From positions 5,213,001-5,277,000 of the forward strand of contig NC_087111.1 of the NCBI RefSeq assembly GCF_963855985.1: a stretch of 64,000 bases of DNA. The letters are read 5' to 3'. The notes below the pieces were generated by a model. It ran no database searches. It was not told the origin of the DNA and worked only from the letters and a program-made list of their open reading frames with translations. Both the position numbers and the translations under genes were made by a program. Below are positions 1 through 11,336 of the stretch, in pieces; the first letter of the stretch is position 1, and the number at the start of each line of letters is the position of its first letter. The stretch comes from Ostrinia nubilalis. Taxonomy: Eukaryota; Arthropoda; Insecta; Lepidoptera; Crambidae.

Positions 1-172
1 GAAACGCAACTGCAACGAAACTGCAACTTTGTGATGATTCTGATGAATGAAACTGAAACTGGAAGTTTCAAACTGGTCGCGTCATGTGTGGTCTCTCAGC
101 GGGCGCTATGGCAAAAACTTAGATGCAACTCAAAAGTAACTAGCAGTTGCAGTTTTGTTGCAGTTGCGTTTC
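1..172. repeat. Short MITE with 28-bp terminal inverted repeats
   Basis: Positions 1-28 and 145-172 are inverted repeats matching at 27 of 28 positions, beginning GAAACGCAACTGCAAC. The 116-bp centre has no reading frame. The left end coincides with the window edge, so the outer boundary and any target-site duplication on that side cannot be seen. This is a non-autonomous fold-back element; the superfamily is not recognised. Confidence 0.7.
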
Positions 173-717
173 ACCGTCTGTTTTGGGTTTAAATCAAAAG
201 GTAAACTAACAAAACTTATAAGGTGACACATTTGGACTAGAAAATAAGGCTTTTATTCCAATAATTCTTTCAAATGCAGTCCCCTTTAGCGAAATACCTT
301 CACAATAGTTTCTTTGACTTCAAAGCTTTCTATGCAAAATACAGGGTGAGTTCGTTCGGAGCTTGCAATTAGAGCTTTTGTGACAGGACAATCAGAGGGA
401 ATAAAAATGCCAGTCATAGGTGTGAGAAAATGTGCCATTATTTGCTGATTGAGCTACGAACAGTGATTAAGTTACTTTCTTATTAGAATAACAGGTAAAA
501 ATGAGTTAAAAGATAGAGACATTTTTGTTTTAATTGCATGAACTTCAGTAAAAAAAAAATGTATCTATTGCCTTGTAAGTAATATTTTAACCCTCAATAT
601 GTATAGTGTTCATTTTTTGTATCAAAAGAGTTATAATAATTTAGCGTCAACATTAACATGCAGAATATTCTTTGCAAAAAGATGATCTATTTATACTTAC
701 TATAAAAAAACTACATA
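173..717. other. AT-rich DNA, nothing recognised
   Basis: No reading frame of note, no repeat matched elsewhere in the window, and no RNA gene seen. Confidence 0.6.
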
Positions 718-1453
718 TAGCCTGACCAGGAACATAAAAACCCTGGCATAGAGGCGCGTCAATTGCATTTGATAGTGCAACACTGAGTACAGTCGTACCT
801 GTGTTAAATTAATAGGCTAACTTTATGTATCAGGATTCAGGATTACGGGCTAATTTGATATTTTCATAAATTAACGAAAAAATATTATTATAGGTAACCT
901 GGTTAAAATAACTTAAATGAATCCATCAATCGAGCTAGTAGGATTTATTTTATTATTCATCAATAATCAAATTCAGAACTTGAATATTCAACTGCAATGT
1001 CTGCTCATGAACGCTTCAAACTCGGTACTTCTTTCCCAATTCCATAAAATTCAACACTTAGAAAGTGACAAAAATTTTTAATAGTTGAAACAAACCACAG
1101 CTAATTTTCATAGTGGACTGTACTATACGATAAACATGTCAGTCAATTTGACAACCTTTGTCGGAAACATTATTCAATGAAAATATTGTCCGAACCTTAG
1201 TATTTCTCTTCGACAAATACTTTAACACATTGTGAACCACTTTTCTTTCACCACTATAAAAAGATTTTAGCAATTTAATTCACAAAATCAATTGCGCACA
1301 TTTAAAATAAAGTTTGTTTACACTTTGACAGCAATAGACTGACATGCAAGGTGACATGTCAATGAAGTTTTCAGTTACTGTTGCCATTAAAAGAAATTAG
1401 TACCATTAGTTTTCCGCAACATGGCGAGGGTTTTTATGTTCCTGGTCGGGCTA
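718..1453. repeat. 736-bp MITE with TA target duplication
   Basis: The ends are imperfect inverted repeats of about 30 bp, starting TAGCCTGACCAGGAACAT on the left and pairing with 1421-1453 on the right. TA dinucleotides flank both ends (716-717 and 1454-1455), which fits a TA target-site duplication as made by Tc1/mariner-type or other TA-inserting transposases. The interior is AT-rich and non-coding, so this would be a non-autonomous derivative. The superfamily assignment is inference. Confidence 0.7.
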
Positions 1454-2081
1454 TACAATACTGTAAAAAATCTGTATGAAAGATATATGTATAAATATCA
1501 AAACTGTCTGGCTCAAAACTTACTAGCTCTTAGTCTGTACAAAGGTTCTTCTTGAACAGATACAGATATTTATAATAATGGACAGTGATAATATAAGCCA
1601 TTTACTACGTAAATCCTATATTACCATAATATTAACAATAAATTAACATCACCCAGTTAATTTGAATAAGCCATTCCAACCACAACAGCGTCTGAAATAC
1701 CGTTTTCATCTCGTTAATATCCCGATTAGTACACGGGCGAGGCTCGAAACGAAATCCGAATCGACAGTAAGCCTATAAAATCTTATTATATTCCCATATT
1801 TCGATCTTGTGCGCGTGGATTACATAGTAGGCCACAGTGCAGAATGGAGAGTAAGTCAAGTTCAGGTTTAATTTTACATTAATATTATAGTAAACTCTTG
1901 AAAAAGAGGCAGACAAAAGTGATTGAGGTTCTTGAGCTGATTCTTCTTAGCACTAGCCTTCCTTATTAGTCCTGAGCTAATAAGAAGGATTAAAGTAATA
2001 CTGGAACACGTAAGAGAAAATAAGACTATTTTTATCCCTTTCGCACTAGCAAATAATGTGCTAGAGCACTTTTTATATCAA
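1454..2081. other. Anonymous AT-rich spacer
   Basis: No repeat copy recognised. It contains the weak promoter and mini-exon candidate at 1774-1852. Confidence 0.5.
1774..1852 (+). promoter_or_regulatory. Weak candidate core promoter with mini-exon and splice donor
   Basis: A TATAAAA box lies at 1774-1780. About 65 bp downstream an ATG (1844) reads ATG GAG A and then meets a good donor, GTAAGT at 1851. A first exon carrying only a start codon and one more codon would be too short for any ORF search. There is no independent support, and TATA-like strings are common in AT-rich DNA, so this is only a suggestion. Confidence 0.15.
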
Positions 2082-2223
2082 AAAACTGGTTACTGATCCT
2101 GAAAAAGCTTCACGAGCTTTTACTAAATATATGGAAGCTAGAAACATTGAATTTTCGGATAACCTATTATTGATACCGTTGGATAGAGCTCGTGATGTAC
2201 GTTCAGGATCATTAAACAGTTTT
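2082..2223. repeat. 142-bp fold-back MITE; partner copy at 63.7 kb
   Basis: Left arm (2082-2118, containing TTACTGATCCTGAAAAAGC) and right arm (2187-2223) are inverted repeats around a unique centre. A second copy at 63698-63876 carries the same left arm but the centre in the opposite sense. That is what two insertions of a palindromic element in opposite orientations look like. Confidence 0.65.
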
Positions 2224-3404
2224 CATCTAACATTCAGTCATAACTTTTTACTGACAGGATATTTTTGATTGCGGTTTAGTTATAATGAATCAATTTTTAG
2301 TAGACTATTTGATTACATAGGTCTCGTTAGTGGTGGACATTTGGACCAAACTCCATACAATTTTGGTCATTGTCCTATCGGTCGGAATGGCTCATAGTAG
2401 TTTGACTATTTAGTCGTCATTTCAATTTTATTTTTAGGAAAAACTAACTAGGATTATTTTATTAAACTTCTGCTGCTACTTTTTTGCTATAACAATCCAT
2501 GGGGTGTTGAAGGGCCAAAAGTTATTGAACGTTAAGGGGGATTTCGCCCTTCCGTACCTTTTATGATTTATTCTGTTTTCCTTAAACTGCCTAGTTTTCT
2601 GATTGCTCCTGGATTATTTACAGAAAAACACCTTTGTTACGAGACTTGTTTCAAACTGTTGACAATTTATGTCAAAAATTTAAGTACCTTTTTTCGTAAG
2701 GTCTGGTTTCCACCATGGCGGAGTGGAGCGGACCAGAGCGGAGAAGTGTTGGGTCGTCAAACCGACGATTGTGGTTGGTAAAAGTTTAGAAATTTCTATT
2801 ATTTAATTATTGGACACAAACAAAAATCTTTAAAAACTTAAGCCACATAAAATAGCATGAAAAATAATCGCTCAAAGCTAAAATTAGAATAAAGTAGTCG
2901 GTAAGTTTAAGTATGTTGCACTAAGTGAATAACAAAGCAGCGAGTTTATTATAATTCTCTAATGGAACATTATAATTGCGAGTGCATGAATCACAGACCA
3001 CACAAACTGATAGACGCCGACGACGATTTTTTTAATTTCTTAGACTTAATTATTTAAGAGAAGAAGCATACACATTAATTTAATAAAAATTGTTCAATTT
3101 GACGACGAACGCGGCGATGATACACATTACATGGCCTGCAGTTTCAACAATATGTTTCATTAAACATTTCACGTGTGAGTGAATTCACCTGAAAAAAGCT
3201 TGTTGTACCTTTCGAACTAAAATACGTAGCACTTTTATCACACTGGAAAGGGATCGTAGCCGATGAAATCGAGTCGGTCAGTATTCTTTGTATAGAACTC
3301 CATACTGCAACGCACACTTATCCGCACCGTAATGTAAATGCCTCGCTTCGTGGTTGACAGCGCGCGAAAGGCGATGACAGCTCGCGAAAGGCTATAGTTC
3401 CAAA
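2224..3404. other. Anonymous DNA
   Basis: Only short, unrecognisable reading frames (for example 72 codons at 2563). No repeat family shared with the rest of the window was found. Confidence 0.5.
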
Positions 3405-3552
3405 ATACTGGACTGTCCTATCGATGACATTGACAGTGGGGCGCCACCGTCAATACTGGATCGCTGGTTCCGATTTTTGCCATGTTGGAAACCATATAGT
3501 TGAACGATGGTAGCGCCCCCCTGTCATTGAGTTTGGTGGGACAGTTCAGCGT
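3405..3552. repeat. 148-bp MITE with GCGCC core arms
   Basis: The arms are 3405-3450 and about 3506-3552. GGACTGTCCTATCGATGACA followed by a GGGGCGCCACC block on the left pairs with the complementary block on the right, with scattered mismatches. The centre is about 55 bp. Non-coding palindromic element of unknown superfamily. Confidence 0.6.
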
Positions 3553-4590
3553 GGGTCATCTATACCGTGTTGATCCCTTTCAGAGTTGCTAGGACCTTAT
3601 TGCAGTGACCTACTTAAAGATCGGTCATTAACCTTACATTGAGGTGTCTATCCACTAAATTGATCTGCCTGAAAGCCTGAAATTAGGCCGCGTACGCCAA
3701 CGGCCGTTATCCGAAGGAAATTATTTCGATTCCATGCAGGAAACAAACACCTAGAATGGGCTCGGGCTAGCCTGATTAGAATTACATTTTGTTTGCCTTT
3801 TGTGCTATTTTGTATGACAAAAAACAGTTCACGAAATAACTTCGCTGTTTTTTTCTATGCAAGTCGTGTCAAACTATGTATACCTTACATACAAAAATAC
3901 ACTGGAACGAAAGCATTTAGAAATTACAACTGCCACGTTTTGCCATTGCTACTTGTCTGGGGGCAAGTAATAAAAAAGAGTTTATCTTTATACTTAGTGG
4001 AAGTGTTAGAGCAGTTTCTTACTACATCAGATTCGAATCCGTGAAAATACGCCCCGCAGTCGTCTTTGTAAAACTCTATTTGTACGGTTTACGGACTAGA
4101 GACTTCCATCGTCTTATTTTTTTTATTTATTTAGGCTTTAGTCTCCTAAAAGTGTGTACAATGTCACGCCGCCGTATGCCATGTAGCGTTTAATAGAAGT
4201 CCATAGCCTTAGTTTTCTACAAGGAGACTAGGGCCTTTTATAAGTTTTCTACATCCTTATTTTGATGGATTCGGATCGGACGTAGTACGAAACCGCGTTA
4301 AGGCATAAAATCGCATATCATTCACCACAATCGCATTTCAATTTACGTTTCAATAAGCTAGACGTACCACATTCGTTTAGATTTAACCTTTTCACGGGTT
4401 TCACGCACGGCTGCCGGCGTACATTAATTTTGTTCGGGGGTTAACTTTTTCTTTGGGAAAATAAGACTGTTATTCATTGAGTAAAGTAAGGTTTCAATTA
4501 ACATTCTGGGGAGAATTTAGTCTTTTTTTAGGGAAATACCAAAGTTGTCAAAGGGTCATTGCTATTTGGGACGGTTATTTGAAGACGCTC
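3553..4590. other. Anonymous DNA
   Basis: Nothing recognised. An 83-codon frame at 3793 has no family features and looks like chance. Confidence 0.5.
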
Positions 4591-4766
4591 ACCGTACACG
4601 TACCGGAACGCAGCGTAGGACGTCCACCCACAAGGTGGACCGACGACCTCGGAAAGGTAGCAGGAAGGCGCTGGATGCATTCCGCTATCAACTGTCATTT
4701 GGCAATCATTGGGAAAGGCCTATGTTCAGCAGTGGACGTCTTATGGCTGAAACGATGATGATGATG
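4591..4766 (+). mobile_element. RTE-A LINE 3' fragment
   Basis: The frame gives the end of an RTE-type ORF: a GRPPTRWTDDL block, then KVAGRRWM, and a closing CSAVDV in place of the usual YVQQW because of small indels. A (GAT)n tail follows at 4754-4766. Possible target duplications TGAAGACGCT (4580-4589) and TGAAGGCGTT (4767-4776) match at 8 of 10 positions. The piece is 5'-truncated and holds only about the last 50 codons of ORF2. Confidence 0.85.
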
Positions 4767-4776
4767 TGAAGGCGTT

Positions 4777-6043
4777 AAGGTTCTGGCCCTTTGCAAATGA
4801 GGTAGAGAACTTCAAGAGTGAAATTGTGACTTGACAAACGTGATTTAGGGTGAGTTCTCGAGGTGAAGCGATAATTACTTAACTACACGTAAAGTTCCTG
4901 GCCACGGTTGGAATGAGAATCGAGTTTAACGAAGGTACTTCTCAACATATTCTCTTCCCCTTTTAAGCTTAGATACGAGTACATCTCTTAATTTAATCGA
5001 TAACTCTAAATTACTGAAAATAGCCGTAGACTATATCATGGGCAACCTAGGTAAATGACTACTGTATCTAATAAAGGTTTAGAGCTTGTTCCCACGGAGA
5101 CATCCCGTTTTTTGCAGGATCCCGTGTAGTATACGTGTTTTAATATTAGCGTTCACACGAACATCCTGATTGCAGTGTGCCGCAAAAAGCCGATACGTTA
5201 GAATTTGCAGCTCAAACGAACGAATATGACAGGGCAATCCAGTTTCGAGTGCCGTGGGAATAAGCTATACTACTAAAATTGAGGCCTTGAAAAACTGCAA
5301 TGAATGATATTTTTTGCATTGACTTTTATACCATATTCGCCAAAGGCAAATTTTTCTTCTAAACCAGTAGGTAAGAAACAAAACAACGACTAAAAAAACT
5401 ATGTCCACCTTTCATGAGGTAACAGAGCTTACTGCGTTGTCTTGCCAGAAAGGATTCAGAACTAATTAACGTGACTGGCTGTACTTTTCCGGGTTCATTA
5501 TAAGTTCCCCGAGTTTTTCCTGTCCGAGGCCTGCTAAAGTTCCAGGAGTTATTCTTTTGTAGGAATAAGAATGGAATTAAGACGTCTGGCTCAATTAAAG
5601 CTGGGTTTATTTTGTCCAGGGACTACATATAAATAAGGTTATGTTTTATTTTTGTTTGCTATTTGTTTGAAAATAATTTCAATAACAATATACGTAATAA
5701 GGAATAGGTACGACGAATACATACAATAATGAATAAAATATACTCTTTGCGAATTGTAATAATATGAATAATGTTGTTCCTCAGTAACAAATTCTATATT
5801 AGCGATTGTAGACAAAAAAGTATCTTCAGCTTACTGAAATCATGATATAGACGTGAAAACATATTTTTGATTATTTTAGATTATCCAAACAGAACTACAC
5901 TGAACGATTTTGCAAATAATATACAATATACAATGTGTTTCGATAAGCATAATTCAAAATCAAATATTTCAAAGTACACCCCCGTAAATACATCTTGAGT
6001 TTAAACCTATTTACCAAATTGATTTGTAGCAAAGATTAAGGTG
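4777..6043. other. Anonymous DNA with one small dispersed repeat
   Basis: At 5089-5136 a segment containing GACATCCCGTTTTTTGCAGG recurs at 21908-21979 on the same strand and, in part, at 40083-40150 on the opposite strand. It is probably a LINE or SINE 3' piece. The rest has no recognised feature. Confidence 0.5.
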
Positions 6044-6051
6044 GGCTTAAC

Positions 6052-6527
6052 TAGGGTTGCCGTCCGTCCGGGTTTCCCCGGATTTGTTCTAGTTTAGGTC
6101 CGGGATGCGTCCGGGCGGGGTTTCATTTGTAGTCGGGTCTTAAAAATGTAATTCTTAGACCGATGCTGGGCGACGCGACTGAGTTAAAAAAAACCTGTTG
6201 AAATGATGTCCCGGACATGTCAACAGATTTTTTTAAACATCTCCAAAATGCGGGGTTATCACGCGTCTTGTCCTAGCGTGACTACAGGGTGGCAGGGCTG
6301 GCAAAATACCACAAGCCTCCGACCCCAGTGGGCCCCGGGCCCAAGTGGCTGAGCTAAAAAAAAATAGATTTAAGTAAAATGCTCACATTAAATTGTTTGA
6401 GTTATCGTACTGATTCGAAGATGATATTTGGCATTTCAGGAGCCAGGCCTCCCCCCCTCAATGCTTAATGACCACGGGTCTCGGATGGTATAGTCCTGGT
6501 TGCCAAATTTTAAAGATGGCAACCCTG
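6052..6527. mobile_element. Non-autonomous hAT-like element, 476 bp
   Basis: The ends are short inverted repeats: TAGGGTTGCC on the left and the complement of CAGGGTTGCC on the right. CAGGGTTGCC-type ends are typical of hAT transposons. Flanking 8-mers GGCTTAAC (6044-6051) and GGCTTAGC (6528-6535) match at 7 of 8 positions, as expected for the 8-bp hAT target duplication. Subterminal CCGG-rich motifs follow the left end. No transposase remains. Confidence 0.7.
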
Positions 6528-6535
6528 GGCTTAGC

Positions 6536-7652
6536 AGCCGCCACCGCGCAAAAGGGTTCAAAGTGGTTAAAATGCAAATTGGGCAAATGCCCACGAACGG
6601 GGCAGATTAAAGGATTTAGCGGCAAACGTGTTAAGTAGAAATACTGCGCTTCCCGTTTTAAGTTACGTAGTTTACTGTCAAGACGAATCAAAGTACTGGG
6701 AAACTTATTGGGCAGGTATGTACGATCTTAGAATGCATCTCAAATAACATCAGTTGCGATTGCAGTCAAAGCAGTTACCTGCTCTGTGCTGCATAAAAAG
6801 AACAATTTTTAAACCGACTAAAGACAAGCCTTCATATTAACCTGATTTTTGACAGAAAATTTCTAGAATTCTGAGAATTAGGTTAAGATGTACTGTTGGA
6901 GTGCAAGAAAACTAGTCAAAGTCAAAGACAAAAGTCAAAATTATTTTATTTGCATAGCATAGATAGACTATTAAAAATAGTGCTTACTAGGCAAATAAGA
7001 GACTGTTTTGAAACGTGATACTCTTATAATATCTTGTGTAGCTGTCCATTAAATATACATATTATACTCGTACATAACTATTTACATTTCATTATTCTAC
7101 ATTACATTTCATAAAACGCAGTTATTTCAGCGAATTCTTAACAAACGGGTAACTTACTAACAAGGCTAAGCTCAACGTACGAGTGAAGTCAAAAAGGTAT
7201 TTCAACAAAGTAAATGCAGCGTAAGCGTGTTGCCTTTGCTTTGAATAAAGCAAAGAAAATATAAAATACTCACAGTTTTGTTGAAAATTATAGATGGGTT
7301 AACTTGCGGCAACTCCATGAGGTTTATTGAGTTCTTAATTGTGTTAAGGTGCAACAAATCAATGGCTTTAGATACTTATAAAGTATCAATTCTTTCCAGC
7401 AGGCCTAGGATGTGGGGTAAGCTTGTATCGCGCCATTTTATCGACAGCCCGCTCATACATTTTGTCGTCTGAAATCACCGATAAGATATTTTCACGGCAT
7501 GCATCCTAGCCCGACTGGGGGTTTAAAAAAGTTACATTTGTAATAGTTTTGATTCCGAAAACGCTCGAATCGCTACAAGCAAAGTAAATTTATAAAAAAA
7601 AATACGCCAGAACGAATAGGTTTTAAAATTACAACTGTCACATTAGTGTAAC
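6536..7652. other. Mostly anonymous; one LINE tail
   Basis: Apart from the LINE 3' tail at 6914-7020, nothing is recognised. Short frames here (77 and 64 codons) look random. Confidence 0.5.
6914..7020 (-). mobile_element. LINE 3' end with (TTTGAC)n tail
   Basis: On the minus strand the segment ends in repeated TTTGAC units. The same tail type closes the plus-strand fragment at 21650-21745. Only non-coding 3' sequence remains. The exact LINE clade cannot be named from this piece. Confidence 0.55.
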
Positions 7653-7655
7653 TAT

Positions 7656-8132
7656 AACGCCCGTGACTTACTTACTTGACTTATGGTCCTATGTCCCCTA
7701 GATGGGGCAGAGGGCGTCCACAACAGTCCTCCATCTCGTTCGGTCTTGAGCTTCTCGCTTGATCTCGCTCCAGGTCTTGCCGATCTTCTTCGCCTCGTCC
7801 GCTACAGTGCGCCGCCAAGTTTGCCTGGGTCGACCACGTTTGCGTTTTCCTTGGGGATTCCAATCCAGAGCCTGCTTAGGGATGTGATCGGGGTCCCTTC
7901 GGAGAGTGTGGCCAATCCAGTTCCACTTGCGGCGCTTGATCTGCTGGTCGATCGGAATTTCGTGGCAGCGTATTCACAAACATTACTATGAGGTCTCACA
8001 GTGCGCGTGGACGCACAGGGTGACACATGAACCAATCACAGAGTTCTACTAGGAATTCAACGTAATGCGTTCCATTTTCTGATCCACATTGAGCAAGCAT
8101 CGTTTGTAAATACGGGCGTAAAAGCTGTGCTA
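7656..8132. repeat. MITE family M1, copy 1, split by a LINE fragment
   Basis: The M1 end reads CGCCCGTATTCACAAAC. Here AACGCCCGT lies at 7656-7664 and CGTATTCACAAAC resumes at 7969, running to GGGCGTAA near 8130. The two parts reassemble into an M1 end if the LINE piece between them is removed. Other copies: 14266-14372, 35069-35209, 40977-41127 and 41919-42067. This copy lies in reverse orientation to the other four. Confidence 0.65.
7665..7966 (-). pseudogene. LINE reverse-transcriptase ORF C-terminal fragment
   Basis: On the minus strand the translation contains RRKWNWIGHTLRRDPDHI, then KQALDWNPQGKRKRGRP and a WRTVVDALCPI end. This is the conserved tail found in many RTE-like ORF2 proteins (WIGHTLR, then QALxWNPQGKRxRGRP, then RWRxxV). 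It is only the last 85 or so codons, and no RT catalytic box is present. The 3' end carries a short AAGT-type repeat next to 7665. The lineage differs from families A and B, whose tail reads WAGHIVRRTDGRWG. It sits inside an M1 MITE. Confidence 0.8.
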
Positions 8133-8795
8133 AAAGTAATGCCAGGATTCTACTTTTTAGAGACATAATAATTTAAATTCTCCCAATCGCTGTTCACCGT
8201 CACATTTGAAAAAGTCAACCCACCCAGCACATAGCGGACTGACTCACGCATCGCAGCGCAAAGTTTTGTCGAAAATCAATTTTCTCTGAGTAAACGAGTG
8301 AAAAGGAATTATTTCCTAAACAAATAGACAGAGAGCACACTCATTTTAATATGTAAATAACGTTTAGGATCCTGTGTACACTCGTCACGAGTTGGGACTT
8401 ACAACATTAATGAGGCAAAAATTGTTTCTGTAAGTGTTTGAGCTCTTGCGGCTTGTTTGGAAGTTACAAGTCATTTTTAGTTGCGAAGTAAAAACAAACC
8501 GGTTAGGCTGGTGTTCCATAGGTTTGCGAGGCGAAGGATATTATTAAGCCGATTGTAGATAACAGTAGTCGGCAAACCAAAAATTGTATTAAAATTTACT
8601 TCTACACACACGCACTACTTGTGTTCTGCTAATTCCTTACTTACGTTTCTTTTTTGGCTGACTGGCCCCTTTTATTTGAAGTCATTTTTATTCCAAAAAA
8701 TTAGGCTAAGATTTTTTTTTATAATCAATTGTATTCATTAAGGATAATCTATTTCGTATACTAGTAATTTCGGAACAAACTGATTTTTTTCTTTT
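8133..8795. other. Anonymous DNA
   Basis: No repeat or frame recognised up to the RTE-A insertion. Confidence 0.5.
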
Positions 8796-9700
8796 AGAAC
8801 AATCTTATCATCATCATCATCATCATTTCAGCCACAGGACGTCCACTGCTGAACATAGGCCTCCCCCAATGACTTCCACATCGCACGGTTGGTAGGGGCC
8901 TGCATCCAGCGCCTTCCCGCTACCTTTATCAGGTCATCGGTTCACCTTGTGGGTGGACGTCCTACGCTGCGCTACGCTTCACCGCGGCATTGGAAGACGC
9001 TTTCAAACTCCTGGAATGGAAAGGATACGGCATAAACGTTAACGGCGAGTACATCACTCACCTTCGGTTTGCCGACGATATCGTGGTCATGGCAGAATCG
9101 CTGGAGGACCTCGGCACCATGCTCGAAGACCTTAATCGAGTTTCCCAACAGGTAGGCCTTCGGATGAACATGGACAAAACGAAGCTTATGTCGAACGTCC
9201 ATGTTGCGCCCTACCCGGTGTCGGTTGGGAGCTCGATTCTTGAGATTGTTGACAAGTATGTCTACCTCGGACAAACGATCCAGCTAGGTAGGTCCAATTT
9301 CGAGAAGGAGGTCAATCGTCGAATCCAACTCGGCTGGGCAGCGTTCGGGAAACTACGCAATATCTTTTCGTCCAAAATACCCCAGTGCCTGAAGACGAAA
9401 GTCTACAACCAATGTGTGTTACCTGTGATGACTTATGGCTCGGAAACGTGGCCCCTCACTATAGGCCTTATACAGAAGCTCAAAGTTGCACAGCGTGCTA
9501 TGGAGAGGGCTATGCTCGGTGTTTCTTTACGAGATCGAATCAGAAATGAGGAGATTCGTAAACGAACTAAAGTCGCTGACATAGCCCGACGGATCAGCAA
9601 GCTGAAGTGGCAGTGGGCTGGGCACATAGTACGCAGAACTGACGGCCGATGGGGCAGCAAGGTTCTGGAATGGAGGCCACGTACCGGAGAACAATCTTAT
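8796..9700 (-). mobile_element. Twin-primed RTE-A insertion with 13-bp TSD
   Basis: The 3' part lies on the minus strand (8809-8974) and starts with a (TCA)n run, the complement of the (GAT)n tail. The 5' part lies on the plus strand (8975-9690). Identical 13-mers AGAACAATCTTAT flank the whole block (8796-8808 and 9688-9700). The element breakpoint is contiguous: the 5' part stops at ACGTACCGGAGA and the 3' part starts at AGCGCAGCG, which are neighbours in other copies. An inverted 5' segment inside a single TSD is the classic product of twin priming. The 3' part also has TGG changed to TGA in the WTDDL block, so the copy is dead. Confidence 0.93.
8975..9690 (+). pseudogene. RTE-A reverse transcriptase fragment (palm C-motif to C-terminus)
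   Basis: An uninterrupted frame of about 238 codons, read from the CGC at 8975, covers the part of ORF2 from just before the RT catalytic C-motif almost to the end. The FADD box (codons at 9068-9079) supplies two catalytic aspartates. Downstream come a YLGQTIQLG thumb-region block, RAMERAMLGVSLRDRIRN, and the family signature WAGHIVRRTDGRWGSKVLEW. The N-terminal endonuclease, RT motifs 0-B and the final 50 codons are missing, so it cannot act alone. After 9690 the frame runs into flanking DNA until a stop at 9764-9766, which makes the frame look longer than the element. There is no start codon of its own. The intact frame suggests a fairly young copy. Confidence 0.92.
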
Positions 9701-10189
9701 GGAAAGTTGAAATGTTGTTTTGTTAAAGCGATCCAGATAAAATCATTTAATCTCATCACCCATTAAACCTTTAATTCCAAGCCAGCGAATTAGCGTCGAA
9801 ACAAAATAGGGTTTTATTTTTAACTCAACGGAGTAGGAAATGGAAAGGACTGGTGAAAGAAAAAGGATTAGAAAAACCTTTTTGTGGTAAAGGGTGTGTG
9901 ACTTTGGTAAAAGAAAAAATACCAAAATAGCCAGAAACTTTAGACACAAATGGAGGATTTGGCAAATGCTGGCCAGACGGATTGGGGAGGTATGTCTTTG
10001 ATGATCGCATTTTTGTCCCTTATTTGCCTTCATGATGTCCTCAGGAAAAGCGATGGTGGGTCAATTCTTCTCTGCCAGAACCACACTGCTGCATGGTATC
10101 AGTGAAAACCACCACAGAAAGTACCGGAGAAAAAAACCACAAAAGTTGACAATCGCTGGACCGCTATCTTAATTTTAAATAGAACTAGC
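9701..10189. other. Anonymous DNA
   Basis: No feature recognised. The segment CTGGCCAGACGG (9971) recurs near 11270 with neighbouring similarity, hinting at a small dispersed repeat. Confidence 0.45.
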
Positions 10190-10385
10190 TGACCCGGCGA
10201 ACTTTGTTCCGCCTTAATGGCAATAAATAAGCAGACTTTTTTTTATTTCGAACGGGATAAAAAGTATCCTATGTCCTTCTCCTGGCTCTAAACTACCTCC
10301 CTGACAATTTTCAGCTAAATCGGTTCAGCCGTTCTTGAGTTATAAGTGGAGTAACTAACACGACTTTCTTTTATATATATAGATT
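10190..10385 (+). repeat. LINE/SINE 3'-tail repeat beginning GCTGACCCGGCGAAC
   Basis: The head GCTGACCCGGCGAACTTTG, the middle block TATCCTATGTCCTTCTCC, the AAATCGGTTCAGCCGTTCT block and the closing TATATATAGAT are a familiar lepidopteran interspersed repeat layout, related to the copies at 22452-22715 and 42538-42723. Non-coding. Confidence 0.65.
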
Positions 10386-10412
10386 GAAGGAACACTAAAA
10401 TGGTTTACTCCT

Positions 10413-10490
10413 ATCAACCGGTCATATTGGAAATTATTGGGGCAGGCCTATTTTCAGATATGGACGTGCTGTGACTGAAATGATGAAGGA
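10413..10490 (+). mobile_element. Degenerate RTE-A 3' end
   Basis: About 78 bp matching the last codons of family A (GGAAATTATTGGGGCAGGCC), with TGA followed by a short ATG tail. Many substitutions point to an old copy. Confidence 0.6.
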
Positions 10491-11336
10491 ATGTATAAGG
10501 TAAGCAGATGGTAACAGACAAAAATATGGAGAGCAAAACACTCTATGGTTATTTCTTTCTCCCAACTACGTCTGACGATATTCCTGACTGCTTTTTATAT
10601 TTTCTTTTCCTACTTTCTGCTATTGAAAAGGTGAGTTTTATTAATTTTAAAACTGCGAGCAAATAGTCCCAAGAACATTATCTAATTATTTAAGTGAATT
10701 CCTGGACTGAAATAATTCAATTAACCTTTTAAAGACAGTAATTATTTTGTGGTGTAGAAATCATTACTTACCCTCATTATCCAAAATGGTATACCTATGT
10801 GTTAAGAAAAGATTTACCACAAGACAAGCAGTCAAAGAGAATGGATTCAGCGACCTCTTGAATAAACATTATGAACAGCAAAACTGTCGCATCATCGCAT
10901 GTTTACTACTTTTCCCTTCACTTAATTTTACTAAGAGCTCTGTAAAAGCCTGTTTCCAGAAATTTTACGTTTTGAATCTCTGCATCTTCTAAAAAAATAA
11001 CAATTGAATCCAGACTTTCGTAGCACAGTTCAAAAAACCCAGCATATTTTTCGTATAAAGCCATCGCATGACTGATTTGCCCAGCTGTCGCGAAACATTA
11101 TTCTCACGGGCACAGCTAGCTCACACTCCACCGAACGTCTACAGTAACCGTTTCATTTAACATTGTAACTGGCTCTTGTGAACACACGTGACGGCTTTTA
11201 TTTCCACGCTCACATATCTGGAATTGTGTGTAGGCATAAATGTGTACGAACCCCGCCGGCAGGGCCCACGCTGGCCAGACGGTTTGGGGAGACCTGATTT
11301 TCACACATTTATCCAGATCCTGAGTTCCGTACCAAT
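10491..11336. other. Anonymous DNA
   Basis: An 81-codon frame at 10747 has no family features. Nothing else recognised. Confidence 0.5.

Noticed and set aside
7683..7991. 102-codon plus-strand frame
   Set aside because: Antisense shadow of the minus-strand LINE C-terminus.
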